In this document: piece after piece, positions 1 to 8,853 of the stretch
Numbering within the stretch: the first letter of the stretch is position 1
How the letters are laid out: each line of letters begins with the position of its first letter
Assembly: GCA_945870575.1 (NCBI GenBank)
Contig: CAMBSK010000009.1
Span: 18,616-82,615, forward strand
Source of the DNA: Bordetella parapertussis
Lineage (GTDB): Bacteria > Pseudomonadota > Gammaproteobacteria > Burkholderiales > Burkholderiaceae_C
Reading direction: 5' to 3'
Length of the DNA stretch: 64,000 nt
Notes under the pieces: model-generated
The model's input: the letters and a program-made list of their open reading frames with translations, nothing else
Databases searched by the model: none
Told to the model about the DNA's origin: nothing
Translations under genes and position numbers: made by a program

Positions 1-491
1 TGTGCCGCGTGCGCAATGACATGGGTCTTGTCAATGTGCAGGTCATGGTGCCTTTTGTGCGTACCTTGGGGCAGGCTCAAAGGGTGGTTGAGTTGCTTGC
101 GCAACATGGTTTACGCCGGGGTGACAATGGTTTGAAACTGATCATGATGTGCGAAGTTCCCAGCAATGCTCTGCTGGCAGAGGAGTTTTTGGAACACTTC
201 GATGGCTTTTCCATAGGATCGAATGACTTAACGCAACTGACACTTGGATTGGACCGTGACTCGGGCATGCCATTGCTGGCCGCCGACTTTGATGAGCGCG
301 ACCACGCCGTCAAAGCTTTGCTGGTCATGGCTATTCAGGCTTGTCAAAAACACAAAAAATACGTCGGTATTTGCGGGCAGGGACCCAGCGACCACCTGGA
401 TTTTGCCCAGTGGCTGGTTTCTATGGGGATTGAATCTATTTCTCTTAATCCGGACAGCGTGGTCGCCACATGGCGGGCGCTTGCAAGGTAA
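1..491 (+). CDS. ppsA: Phosphoenolpyruvate synthase, C-terminal part
   Basis: Only the last ~163 residues are in the window; the reading frame is open to the left edge (first full codon at base 3), so the gene is cut by the window, not truncated in nature. PEP synthase converts pyruvate, ATP and water to PEP, AMP and phosphate at the start of gluconeogenesis. The visible part is the C-terminal PEP-utilising TIM-barrel: it carries [17 protein letters not shown] near visible residue 75 and the catalytic-cysteine segment ICGQGPSDH near residue 125. Family membership is clear from these motifs. With isocitrate lyase further right, it fits growth on acetate or organic acids. Confidence 0.93.
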   Translation, partial: CRVRNDMGLVNVQVMVPFVRTLGQAQRVVELLAQHGLRRGDNGLKLIMMCEVPSNALLAEEFLEHFDGFSIGSNDLTQLTLGLDRDSGMPLLAADFDERDHAVKALLVMAIQACQKHKKYVGICGQGPSDHLDFAQWLVSMGIESISLNPDSVVATWRALAR

Positions 492-585
492 GCAAAACGA
501 AGTCATGTCAAAACAAGTTACAATCTCAGGTTTTCACCTTGTCGCACCACGACGCAGTGGGCGGCTTATTCCATAAGGAGAGTTC

Positions 586-951
586 ATGCGTCATTACGAA
601 ATCATATTGTTAATCCACCCGGATCAAAGCGAGCAGGTTCCTGCCATGCTTGAACGGTACAAAGGTCTGATCACCAATGGCGGCGGCAAAGTCCATCGCC
701 TTGAAGATTGGGGCCGTCGTCAGTTGACCTACATGATCAACAAACTGGCCAAAGCACATTATCTTTGCTTGAACATTGAAGCCGACCAGGATGTGATGGG
801 GGAACTGGAGCACGCATTCAAATTCAATGATGCTGTTCTCAGACATCTGACAGTGTCGAAGAAAAAAGCAGAAACTGCGCCTTCACTGATGATGAAAACA
901 GTCGAGCGTGAAGAAGCCCGCAAGACCCAGCATGCTGAATTCCAAGCCTGA
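586..951 (+). CDS. rpsF: 30S ribosomal protein S6
   Basis: S6 binds the central domain of 16S rRNA together with S18 in the small-subunit platform. The 121-residue protein starts [14 protein letters not shown] and contains the typical [16 protein letters not shown] block near residues 40-56, close to the usual S6 length. The ATG at 586 follows a good Shine-Dalgarno sequence (AAGGAG, 575-580). It is first in the cluster rpsF-priB-rpsR-rplI, and the arrangement indicates one transcript. A 94-base gap separates it from ppsA and probably holds the promoter and leader. Confidence 0.98.
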   Translation: MRHYEIILLIHPDQSEQVPAMLERYKGLITNGGGKVHRLEDWGRRQLTYMINKLAKAHYLCLNIEADQDVMGELEHAFKFNDAVLRHLTVSKKKAETAPSLMMKTVEREEARKTQHAEFQA

Positions 952-967
952 TATTTGAATTTCAAAT

Positions 968-1258
968 GTGAATCGTGTCGATCTCACAGCACGCCTTGTT
1001 GAGATTTCCTCAATGCGGTACTCACCTTCCGGTTTGCCGGTTGTCGAAGTCCGCTTAGAACACGAATCACAGTTGGAAGAAGCCGGTATCCAAAGAAAAG
1101 TGAATTTGATATTGAAGTCTAAGGCAGTCGGAATCCTGGCTGAAAAACTGGCACTTCAAGAACTGAACAGCATTTTTCTTTTTACCGGGTTTCTGGCCAG
1201 CGGCACAAATTCAAAATCGGTCATTTTTCATATCCATTCGTACCAATCTGTTTCCTAG
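968..1258 (+). CDS. priB: Primosomal replication protein N (PriB)
   Basis: PriB is a small single-strand DNA-binding OB-fold protein that helps PriA reload DnaB at stalled forks. The 96-residue product fits the family in length, and the gene lies between rpsF and rpsR, its conserved place in beta- and gammaproteobacteria. Translation starts on GTG at 968 (MNRVDLTARLVE); there is no convincing Shine-Dalgarno, and the 16-base gap after rpsF is filled by an inverted repeat (953-967). This suggests weak or coupled translation, as expected for a replication protein inside a ribosomal operon. dnaB, encoding its functional partner, lies ~900 bases downstream. Confidence 0.93.
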   Translation: MNRVDLTARLVEISSMRYSPSGLPVVEVRLEHESQLEEAGIQRKVNLILKSKAVGILAEKLALQELNSIFLFTGFLASGTNSKSVIFHIHSYQSVS

Positions 1259-1267
1259 GAGCCCGTG

Positions 1268-1549
1268 ATGGCCACTTTCAAAAAATTCAACAAAGACAAA
1301 CGCCCCAAGCGCAACACCCAATCTTTGCTTTTCAAACGCAAACGTTTCTGCCGCTTCACCGTCACCGGTGTGGAAGAAATCGACTATAAGGACATCGACA
1401 CCTTGCGTGATTTCATTGCTGAAAACGGAAAAATCATTCCCGCTCGCCTGACCGGCACCCGTGCGATTTACCAGCGTCAACTCAATACCGCTATCAAGCG
1501 CGCGCGCTTTCTGGCCATGTTGCCTTACACCGATCAGCACAAAATCTAA
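1268..1549 (+). CDS. rpsR: 30S ribosomal protein S18
   Basis: S18 pairs with S6 in the platform of the small subunit. The 93-residue protein has the family core [22 protein letters not shown] and the basic stretch around [18 protein letters not shown]. The ATG at 1268 is chosen over the GTG directly before it (1265) because the AGGAG at 1256-1260 is better spaced for 1268 and the product then begins MATFKKF. It lies 9 bases after priB and 11 before rplI, consistent with one operon. Confidence 0.97.
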   Translation: MATFKKFNKDKRPKRNTQSLLFKRKRFCRFTVTGVEEIDYKDIDTLRDFIAENGKIIPARLTGTRAIYQRQLNTAIKRARFLAMLPYTDQHKI

Positions 1550-1560
1550 GGAGAAAAAAC

Positions 1561-2013
1561 ATGCAAATTATTCTGCTGGAAAAAGTGGTGAACCTGGGCA
1601 ATCTCGGTGAGGTTGTCAAAGTCAAAGACGGTTACGCACGTAATTTTCTGATCCCTTCCGGTCGCGCCCGTCGCGCTACCAATGTGGCCATTCAGGAATT
1701 TGAAGCCCGTCGTGTCGAGCTCGAAAAAGCTGCGCACGAAAAATTGGTGGCTTCACAAGCGCAAGGCGAAAAACTGTCTGGTACCACTGTGAAGATCACA
1801 CAGAAAGCCGGTGTTGACGGTCGTTTGTTCGGTTCTGTCACCAATTTCGACATCGCCGAAGAACTTTCCAAAATGGGTTATGCGGTTTCTAAAGCGCAAA
1901 TCCGTATGCCTAAAGGCCCGATCAAAACAGTTGGCGATTCACCGGTTTCTGTTTCCCTGCATACTGATGTATTGATTGATATTCAAGTATCGGTTTACGG
2001 CGAATCCGCTTAA
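1561..2013 (+). CDS. rplI: 50S ribosomal protein L9
   Basis: L9 is an elongated protein of the L1-stalk base that helps maintain reading frame. The 150-residue product has the L9 signature [19 protein letters not shown] at residues 18-36, followed by the long connecting helix rich in Glu/Lys/Ala and a C-terminal domain, so it is full length. A strong AAGGAG Shine-Dalgarno (1549-1554) precedes the ATG. It is the last gene before an intrinsic terminator at 2033-2059, which closes the rpsF-priB-rpsR-rplI transcript. Confidence 0.98.
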   Translation: MQIILLEKVVNLGNLGEVVKVKDGYARNFLIPSGRARRATNVAIQEFEARRVELEKAAHEKLVASQAQGEKLSGTTVKITQKAGVDGRLFGSVTNFDIAEELSKMGYAVSKAQIRMPKGPIKTVGDSPVSVSLHTDVLIDIQVSVYGESA

Positions 2014-2032
2014 TTCTTTCGTGCTCTTTATC

Positions 2033-2059
2033 AAAACCGCTCCTAGGAGCGGTTTTTTT
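2033..2059 (+). terminator. Intrinsic terminator after rplI
   Basis: A perfect 11-bp inverted repeat (AAAACCGCTCC / GGAGCGGTTTT) with a 2-base centre, so the functional loop must open by a pair or two, is followed by an uninterrupted T run to 2059. It lies 20 bases after the rplI stop and separates the ribosomal operon from dnaB. Confidence 0.92.
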
Positions 2060-2170
2060 ATTGCCGGACTTATTCACAGGTTCAGTCTGATTCTTGGCGG
2101 GGTTTTCAACAGGCTTATCCCATGACAAATCCAGCTGAATTCAATAACATGGATCTTTTAGAGGATAACA

Positions 2171-3574
2171 ATGTCCGTCGTTTTTCCAGATTATGAAGAG
2201 GCCTCGTCGCTTGACAGGCAGGTAGCCCAATTACGTATTCCCCCCCATTCACTGGAGGCTGAATCCAGCGTCATTGGAGGCTTGTTACTGGATAACACTG
2301 CATGGGACAAGATCGGCGACGTTTTGATTGACGCTGATTTTTACAGGTATGAACACCGCTTGGTTTTTTCCAGCGTAAGTACGTTGATCAATGCCAATCG
2401 GGCAGCAGATGTAATCACCGTGTTTGAACATTTGCAAACTCAGGGCAAGGCGGACGAAATCGGTGGTCTGGCTTATTTAAATTCATTGGCGCAATATGTG
2501 CCGAGTTCAGCCAATATTCGCCGCTATGCCGAAATTGTGCGCGAGCGCTCGATTCTCAGAAAACTGATCAGCGTCAGCGACGAGATTGCGACCTCCGCAA
2601 TGAGCACCAAGGGTAAGCCAGTGCCTTTGATTTTGGATGAAGCCGAGCAAAAAATCTTCAACATTGGTGAAGAGGGCGCGCGTATGCGCCAGGGTTTTCA
2701 GTCCATGGGTAATCTGGTGGTGCAACTGCTAGACCGCGTGGAAGAAATGTCGCAAAACCCGAATGACATTACCGGCGTTCCGACTGGATTTTTCGATCTT
2801 GACCGCATGACCTCAGGTATGCAGGCCGGCGATTTGATTGTGTTGGCAGCCAGACCTTCAATGGGAAAAACTGCGCTTGCCATCAATATTGCTGAAAACG
2901 TGGCGCTCAAAGAAGGCTTGCCGGTTGCGGTTTTTTCCATGGAAATGGGCGCGTCACAACTGGCTATTCGTATCGTAGGTTCTATCGGTCGCATAGACCA
3001 GACCAGATTACGTACAGGAAAGTTACTTGACGAAGAATGGCCAAGATTGACCGAGGCAGTCGAGCGTTTGCGCAATGTCTCCTTGTCAATTGATGAAACG
3101 CCGGGACTCACGCCCAGTGAACTGCGCGCCAATGCCAGGCGACTGGCCCGCAGCTGCGGCAAGCTGGGATTGGTGGTTGTCGATTACCTTCAACTCATGA
3201 CCGGTAGCAGCGGCAGTGATGGCGATAACAGAGCCACTGAACTGGGCGAAATTTCCCGCGGTTTGAAGATGCTGGCCAAGGAATTGCAATGCCCGGTGAT
3301 CGCCTTGTCGCAGTTGAATCGCGGCGTTGAGCAGCGCACAGATAAGCGGCCCATGATGAGTGATTTGCGGGAGTCCGGTGCCATTGAACAGGATGCGGAT
3401 GTCATCATGTTTATTTACCGTGATGACTATTACAACAAGGACTCCAAAGAGCCCGGCGTTGCTGAAATCATCATCGGTAAACAGCGTAACGGGCCTACAG
3501 GTACTGTCAAATTGACATTCCTGAAACCGATCACGAAATTTGAATCCTATGCCGGTCCGAGCTCTGACTATTGA
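2171..3574 (+). CDS. dnaB: Replicative DNA helicase DnaB
   Basis: DnaB is the hexameric 5'-3' helicase at the replication fork. The 467-residue protein has the N-terminal primase-interacting domain (PHSLEAESSVIGGLLLD, from residue 25), a linker, and a RecA-type motor with Walker A ARPSMGKTAL near 226-235, Walker B-like GLVVVDYLQLM near 335, and the C-terminal ISRGLKMLAKELQCPVIALSQLNRGVE segment. Length is normal and no intein is present. The Shine-Dalgarno AGAGGA (2159-2164) supports the ATG at 2171. Its stop lies only 3 bases from the stop of the convergent PhoH gene, leaving no room for a separate terminator. Confidence 0.98.
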   Translation: MSVVFPDYEEASSLDRQVAQLRIPPHSLEAESSVIGGLLLDNTAWDKIGDVLIDADFYRYEHRLVFSSVSTLINANRAADVITVFEHLQTQGKADEIGGLAYLNSLAQYVPSSANIRRYAEIVRERSILRKLISVSDEIATSAMSTKGKPVPLILDEAEQKIFNIGEEGARMRQGFQSMGNLVVQLLDRVEEMSQNPNDITGVPTGFFDLDRMTSGMQAGDLIVLAARPSMGKTALAINIAENVALKEGLPVAVFSMEMGASQLAIRIVGSIGRIDQTRLRTGKLLDEEWPRLTEAVERLRNVSLSIDETPGLTPSELRANARRLARSCGKLGLVVVDYLQLMTGSSGSDGDNRATELGEISRGLKMLAKELQCPVIALSQLNRGVEQRTDKRPMMSDLRESGAIEQDADVIMFIYRDDYYNKDSKEPGVAEIIIGKQRNGPTGTVKLTFLKPITKFESYAGPSSDY

Positions 3575-3577
3575 TGT

Positions 3578-5233
3578 TTAAAGTACTTCGCTGGCAAAGT
3601 CAGCAAGCCTAGAGCGCTCGCCTCTGGCCAAGGTGATGTGGCCGCCGTGCGGCCAGCCTTTAAATTTATCCACCGCGTAGGTCAAGCCGGATGAACCTTC
3701 TGTCAGGTAGGGCGTATCGATTTGCGCCAGATTACCCATACAAATGATTTTGGTGCCCGGTCCGGCGCGGGTGATCAAGGTCTTCATTTGCTTGGGCGTC
3801 AGGTTTTGCGCCTCATCAATGATGACGAATTTATTCAAAAATGTCCGACCGCGCATGAAATTCAGGCTTTTGATCTTGATCTTGCTGCGTATCAATTCAC
3901 TGGTGGCAGCTCGGCCCCATTCACCTGCACTGGTGTCTGTTTTGCCAAGGACTTCCAGATTGTCATCAAGTGCGCCCATCCAAGGACCCATTTTTTCCTC
4001 TTCAGTACCTGGCAAAAAACCTATGTCTTCACCGACGCTGACAGTGGCGCGGGTCATGATGATTTCGGTGTAGCGGCGTTCATCCAGCACCTGCACCAGG
4101 CCGGCGGCCAGCGCAAGCAGCGTCTTACCAGTACCGGCGGTTCCGGTCAAAGTGACGAAGTCAACTTCTGAATCCATGAGCATATTCAGAGCGAAATTCT
4201 GTTCACGGTTGCGCGTGGTGATGCCCCAGGCCGCATTTTTGAGGTGGCTGTAATCCTTCAGCGTTTTGAAAACAGCCGTTTTCCCTCTGATTTCTGTTAC
4301 CCGTGCATAAAGACTGGGCTCGCCCGGACTTTCAAAATAAACAAACTGATTGATGTGCATGCCGGCCACCACAGAGCCGCCTATGCGGTAGTAGGTATGG
4401 CCGCCGCTTTGCCAGCTTTCGACGGTTTTCGCCTGTTTAGACCAGAAATCAGAAGCCAGCGCCAGCGACCCTGAATAAAGCAAGTCACCGTCTTCAAGCG
4501 TTTTGTCGTTCTGGTAATCCTCCGCTGCCAGCCCTAATGCGCGCGCTTTGACGCGCATGTTGATGTCTTTGCTGACCAGCACAACCTCGCGCGGGGCGTG
4601 TAAATCGCCTAAAGCCTTGACGACACCCAGTATCTGATTGTCGGCCTTGCCTTGAGGCAAACTGCTTGGCAACGAGAAGTCAAGCGGAACAGTTTGGAAA
4701 AATAATTTGCCACCAACTTCCTTGTGACCGGTGCTTGACAAAAGCAAGCCATTGGTTATGTCGGTGTTGCTGATACCTACAAGTGAATCCAGGGTGCGAC
4801 TGGTCTGGCGGGCGTTGCGGGCAACCTCGGTCATGCCTTTTTTATGACTGTCTAATTCTTCCAAGACGATCATGGGCAGGAAAATATCGTGCTCTTCAAA
4901 CCTGAACAAGCACATCGGGTCGTGCATCAGCACATTGGTGTCGAGCACAAACAATTTGGTGGGAGAGTTTTGTTTCTTTTTCAGTTTGGACGCTGAAAGC
5001 ATTTCACTGTTTGCTGGTAAAGCCGGCATGTCTGAAGCATGCGAACGTGATTGCACAGCTTTTGCAGGCTTGGTTTTTTTGACGGGTGTAGCTACAACTG
5101 ACATCGAATCAGTCGCTTCTGGTCTAGCGTTTGTTGATCTTGCTGTGGTGGAAGACTTCGACGGCATTGCAGTCGAAGTTTTGGACGCAGAGAGTAAATC
5201 GGCTCTCTTGCGAGGAGCAGGCGGGAGTGGCAT
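3578..5233 (-). CDS. PIN-PhoH family ATPase/putative RNase
   Basis: The 551-residue protein fuses an N-terminal PIN nuclease domain (FVLDTNVLMHDP near residues 94-105, with the acidic PIN residues) to a C-terminal PhoH-type RNA-helicase-like ATPase (Walker A GTAGTGKTLLALAAGL near 363-378, Walker B FVIIDEAQNLTP near 467-478). Such PhoH2-like proteins are described as ATP-driven RNA-unwinding ribonucleases; the physiological target here is unknown. The first ~85 residues are low-complexity, rich in Ser, Ala, Lys and Thr, and may be a flexible tail or indicate a later start. It lies 12 bases after the peroxiredoxin gene on the same strand, so the two are probably co-transcribed. Confidence 0.9.
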   Translation of the reverse strand: MPLPPAPRKRADLLSASKTSTAMPSKSSTTARSTNARPEATDSMSVVATPVKKTKPAKAVQSRSHASDMPALPANSEMLSASKLKKKQNSPTKLFVLDTNVLMHDPMCLFRFEEHDIFLPMIVLEELDSHKKGMTEVARNARQTSRTLDSLVGISNTDITNGLLLSSTGHKEVGGKLFFQTVPLDFSLPSSLPQGKADNQILGVVKALGDLHAPREVVLVSKDINMRVKARALGLAAEDYQNDKTLEDGDLLYSGSLALASDFWSKQAKTVESWQSGGHTYYRIGGSVVAGMHINQFVYFESPGEPSLYARVTEIRGKTAVFKTLKDYSHLKNAAWGITTRNREQNFALNMLMDSEVDFVTLTGTAGTGKTLLALAAGLVQVLDERRYTEIIMTRATVSVGEDIGFLPGTEEEKMGPWMGALDDNLEVLGKTDTSAGEWGRAATSELIRSKIKIKSLNFMRGRTFLNKFVIIDEAQNLTPKQMKTLITRAGPGTKIICMGNLAQIDTPYLTEGSSGLTYAVDKFKGWPHGGHITLARGERSRLADFASEVL

Positions 5234-5245
5234 GGGATTAGAGAC

Positions 5246-5731
5246 TCAAGCTGTCGCTGCGGCTTTTTTGAGTGCCTTGACGGCTTTTAAAACCTCATCC
5301 ACGTGGCCGGGTACTTTGAGGCCACGCCATTCTTGCTTAAGTACGCCGTCAGGGCCTACCAAAAAAGTGCTTCGTTCAATGCCTTTGACTTTTTTACCGT
5401 ACATGATTTTGTTTTTGACTACACCAAACATGTGACACATTTTTTCTTCAGTATCAGCAATCAGTTCAAAAGGAAGTTCAAGTTTTTCCTTGAAGCTGTC
5501 ATGTGAACGCATATTGTCCCGGGAAACACCAAAAATGACAGCGCCTGCTTTGGTGAAATCTTTGAATTTGTCTCGGAATTGCATGGCTTCAGTGGTGCAC
5601 CCCGGGGTATTGTCCTTGGGATAAAAATAAAGAATGACAATTTGGCCTGCGTGTGACTGGTGGTTGACCTTGACGCCACCGGTGGCGTTTGCTTCAAATT
5701 CGGGAAGGTGTTTATTGAGAACAATCGCCAT
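5246..5731 (-). CDS. bcp: Peroxiredoxin, Bcp/PrxQ type
   Basis: Thiol peroxidase of the AhpC-TSA family that reduces hydrogen peroxide and organic hydroperoxides with thioredoxin. The 161-residue cytoplasmic protein has the FYPKDNTPGCTTEA motif, with peroxidatic Cys45. Residue 50, where E. coli Bcp has its resolving cysteine, is Met here; another cysteine lies near residue 97 (EEKMCHMFG). It may therefore be a 1-Cys or atypical 2-Cys enzyme. It is the upstream member of a two-gene unit with the PIN-PhoH gene. Confidence 0.93.
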   Translation of the reverse strand: MAIVLNKHLPEFEANATGGVKVNHQSHAGQIVILYFYPKDNTPGCTTEAMQFRDKFKDFTKAGAVIFGVSRDNMRSHDSFKEKLELPFELIADTEEKMCHMFGVVKNKIMYGKKVKGIERSTFLVGPDGVLKQEWRGLKVPGHVDEVLKAVKALKKAAATA

Positions 5732-5852
5732 GGTTCAGGGTCCGTTGTGACAGTAATCCCGAAGAAAAACTCCGGTAAGCCATCATTTTATCTCGAAATG
5801 CAATGCCGCCTCCGGAAGCAACAAAGTTGCTGATGAAAAGTCTATCGAATCA

Positions 5853-6233
5853 TTAGCAGACGGTGTCTTCCAAAAGCAAAATAGCTGCAACGCGCCTGCC
5901 TTCTGCTGCAAGGATATTGAATGTTCGGCAAGCTGCTGCTGTGTCCATGGTTTCTAAGCCCGTGCGCCGTTCAATGAACGCGCCCACCAGCGCTGCGGAG
6001 GGGAAAAGTTGTTTTTTACCGCAACCCAGCAAGACAATTTCAGCTTCGGTCGGCGCAATCAAATCCAAGTCTATGGTTTGAATATCGGCGACATATTGAC
6101 CGGGCCAGGATTGGATCAAACCGTTTGAGCTGATCAGCAGGTTATGGCTGTAACGAACACCATTGATGGCTATCCAGCTTGCTGTGTAAGCAGTGATAGA
6201 CAAACTGTCTGTGCGATCAGGCTGAAATTTCAT
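5853..6233 (-). CDS. Mth938-like domain protein
   Basis: A 126-residue protein of the Mth938/NDUFAF3-like fold (DUF498 family). The segments ISSNGLIQSWP, LLGCGKKQLFPS and a C-terminal FNILAAEGRRVAAILLL are typical. Bacterial members have no established function; the eukaryotic relative NDUFAF3 helps assemble respiratory complex I, which is suggestive only. The gene is divergent from the alaA-like aminotransferase; the 86 bases between them must carry both promoters. Its neighbours in this order are usual for Burkholderiales, so it is probably core genome. Confidence 0.8.
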   Translation of the reverse strand: MKFQPDRTDSLSITAYTASWIAINGVRYSHNLLISSNGLIQSWPGQYVADIQTIDLDLIAPTEAEIVLLGCGKKQLFPSAALVGAFIERRTGLETMDTAAACRTFNILAAEGRRVAAILLLEDTVC

Positions 6234-6319
6234 GCATTAATGTCGGTGCAATAGAGGAAAAACCCGTAGAAATATGGTCAAATTATAGGCTTTGGATCTG
6301 AAGCCATTCTGGAGTTGCG

Positions 6320-7546
6320 TTGAAAACCATTCATAAATCATCAAAGCTTGACAATGTGTGCTACGACATACGCGGCCCTGTGCTTGAAAAAGCCCGCCAG
6401 ATGGAGGAAGAGGGTCACAAAATCATCAAGCTCAACATAGGCAATCTGGCTGTCTTCGGATTTGACGCGCCGGAAGAAATTCAGCAGGACATCATCCGCA
6501 ATTTGCCCGGCGCTGCCGCTTACTCAGACAGCAAAGGTATTTTTGCGGCCCGCAAAGCAGTGATGCATTACTCGCAGCAGCAAGGTGTTGAGGGCGTCAA
6601 CCTGGATGATATTTATCTTGGCAACGGTGCCAGCGAATTGATCGTCATGGCCACCAATGCTTTGCTCAATACCGGCGACGAGATGCTGTTGCCTGCGCCG
6701 GATTACCCCTTATGGACGGCGGCAGTCAGTTTGTCCGGCGGCACGCCAGTGCATTACATGTGCGATGAAGCCAATGGCTGGATGCCTGATATTGAAGATA
6801 TCAAGGCCAAAATCACGAAAAAAACCAAGGGCATTGTGGTCATCAATCCGAACAACCCGACCGGCGCTTTGTATTCGGATGCTTTGTTGAACAGCATTGT
6901 GGATCTGGCGCGTGAACATGGTTTGATTCTTTTTGCAGATGAGGTGTATGACAAGGTGCTTTACGACGACGTTCACCACACTGCCATGGCCAGTTTGTCC
7001 AAAGATGTATTCACGCTGACTTTTAATTCACTCTCAAAAAGCTATAGATCCTGCGGTTACAGGGCCGGCTGGATGGTTGTGTCGGGTGATAAAAAACCGG
7101 CCAAAGACTATATTGAAGGCCTCAATATGTTGTCTTCCATGCGTTTGTGCGCAAATGTTCCCGGGCAAAGCGCTATTCAAACCGCATTAGGCGGCTACCA
7201 GACCATCAATGATTTGATCAAGCCCGGCGGCCGCTTGCGTCGCCAGCGTGACCTGGCTTATGAATTGATCACTGCCATACCCGGTGTCACTTGCGTCAAG
7301 CCTCAAGCTGCTTTGTATATGTTCCCCAAGTTAGACCCCAAGATGTACCCGATCCAGGACGATCAGCAATTCATCAATGATTTGTTGCAGGAAAGCAAGG
7401 TCTTGTTGGTGCAGGGAACCGGCTTTAACTGGCCGTCAACTGACCATTTCCGTATTGTGTTTTTACCTCACGAAGACGAATTGCGTGTAGCCATTGCCCG
7501 GATAGCCAAATTTCTGGAAAACTACAGAAAACACGCTGCATCATGA
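6320..7546 (+). CDS. alaA: Pyridoxal-phosphate aminotransferase, AlaA-like
   Basis: Class I/II aminotransferase expected to make alanine from pyruvate and glutamate. The 408-residue sequence starts like E. coli AlaA (SSKLDNVCYDIRGPVLEKAR), has PNNPTGALYS near residue 175, the DEVYDK segment, and the PLP-binding lysine near residue 240 in SLSKSYRSCGYRAGW. Translation probably starts on TTG at 6320 (MKTIHKSSK), with GGAG 5 bases upstream. In betaproteobacteria this gene is often labelled alaC, but the N-terminus is AlaA-like. The stop overlaps the hom start by 4 bases (ATGA), indicating translational coupling to threonine/methionine synthesis. Confidence 0.88.
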   Translation: MKTIHKSSKLDNVCYDIRGPVLEKARQMEEEGHKIIKLNIGNLAVFGFDAPEEIQQDIIRNLPGAAAYSDSKGIFAARKAVMHYSQQQGVEGVNLDDIYLGNGASELIVMATNALLNTGDEMLLPAPDYPLWTAAVSLSGGTPVHYMCDEANGWMPDIEDIKAKITKKTKGIVVINPNNPTGALYSDALLNSIVDLAREHGLILFADEVYDKVLYDDVHHTAMASLSKDVFTLTFNSLSKSYRSCGYRAGWMVVSGDKKPAKDYIEGLNMLSSMRLCANVPGQSAIQTALGGYQTINDLIKPGGRLRRQRDLAYELITAIPGVTCVKPQAALYMFPKLDPKMYPIQDDQQFINDLLQESKVLLVQGTGFNWPSTDHFRIVFLPHEDELRVAIARIAKFLENYRKHAAS

Positions 7547-8853
7547 GGCCGCTGCAAATAGGACTACTGGGCATGGGAACTGTCGGTAACGGCACATACC
7601 AAGTCCTGCAAAGAAACAAACTGCAAATTGAACGCCGTCTAGGCAGAAGCATACATATCAGCATGGTGGCTGACCTGGATGCGGCCAAAGCCCGGGCTCA
7701 AGTTGGCCAAGACTGTGAAGTGGTGTCGGATGCAAATCTGGTCATAGCCAACCCGGATATCGATGTGGTCATCGAATTGATTGGCGGATATGGATTCGCT
7801 TATGACATCGTTTTAAAGGCCATTGCCGCCGGTAAACACGTGGTCACTGCCAATAAGGCTTTGCTTGCAGTGCATGGCTCGCATATTTTTGAAGCCGCCA
7901 AAGAAAAAGGCGTCATGATCGGCTATGAAGCTTCCGTGGCGGGTGGTATTCCCATCATCAAGGTCTTGCGCGAAGGATTGACGGCAAATCGTATCCACTG
8001 GGTTGCGGGCATCATCAATGGAACCACCAATTTCATTCTGACGCAAATGCGCGAAAAAGGATGGAGTTTTGAAAAGGCCTTGCAGGAAGCGCAATCGCTT
8101 GGCTATGCAGAAGCCGATCCGACATTTGATATTGAAGGTGTTGACGCTGCTCACAAATGCAGCATCATCTCTGCCATTGCCTTCGGTATCCCGATTCCCT
8201 TTGAATCTGCTTATGTCGAAGGCATCAGTCAATTACAAGCCCAGGATATTCAATTCGCCGCCCAACTCGGTTACCGGATCAAGCTGTTGGGCATCACAAA
8301 ATCCTCCTCCCAAGGTGTTGAGGTGCGCGTCCATCCTTGCCTGATTTCCGAAAAATCGCTGCTTGCTAATGTTGAGGGTGCAATGAATGCAGTCATGGTC
8401 CACGCAGATGCCACGGGAACCAGCATGTATTACGGCAAAGGTGCCGGTGGTGAACCGACGGCCAGCGCAGTGATCGCAGATGTGATTGATATTGCAAGAT
8501 GGTCTTCGGTGGATCCGGCTTTACGTATTCCTGCCATGGCCTTTCAATCCGATGACGTCTCCGGCATTCGCATCATGGGTATGGATGAGGTCACCAGTTG
8601 CTACTACTTGCGCATTGGTGTGGCTGATCAGCCCGGTGTTTTGGCCAGTGTTTCCAGGTTACTGGCTGATGCCGGTATCAGTGTGGACGCCATGATTCAA
8701 CAACCTGCGGATTCTGCAAGGATGCAAACTGAACTGATCATCCTCACGCACCATGCGCGCGAAGCTGTGATGAACTCTGCGATTGCAAACATAGAGAAAT
8801 TACCGACAGTGCTGGGTTCAGTGGTTCGCATTCGCAAGGAAGAATTCAACTGA
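7543..8853 (+). CDS. hom: Homoserine dehydrogenase
   Basis: NAD(P)H-dependent reduction of aspartate semialdehyde to homoserine, the branch to threonine and methionine. The 436-residue protein has an N-terminal Rossmann motif (GLLGMGTVGNGT, residues 7-18), the catalytic GIINGTTNFILTQM segment near 155-170 and a C-terminal ACT domain (about 350-430, DQPGVLASVSRLLADAGISV), as expected for an enzyme feedback-regulated by threonine. It is monofunctional, with no fused aspartokinase. It overlaps alaA by 4 bases and thrC by 1 base (TGATG), so the three are likely co-translated. Confidence 0.97.
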   Translation: MRPLQIGLLGMGTVGNGTYQVLQRNKLQIERRLGRSIHISMVADLDAAKARAQVGQDCEVVSDANLVIANPDIDVVIELIGGYGFAYDIVLKAIAAGKHVVTANKALLAVHGSHIFEAAKEKGVMIGYEASVAGGIPIIKVLREGLTANRIHWVAGIINGTTNFILTQMREKGWSFEKALQEAQSLGYAEADPTFDIEGVDAAHKCSIISAIAFGIPIPFESAYVEGISQLQAQDIQFAAQLGYRIKLLGITKSSSQGVEVRVHPCLISEKSLLANVEGAMNAVMVHADATGTSMYYGKGAGGEPTASAVIADVIDIARWSSVDPALRIPAMAFQSDDVSGIRIMGMDEVTSCYYLRIGVADQPGVLASVSRLLADAGISVDAMIQQPADSARMQTELIILTHHAREAVMNSAIANIEKLPTVLGSVVRIRKEEFN

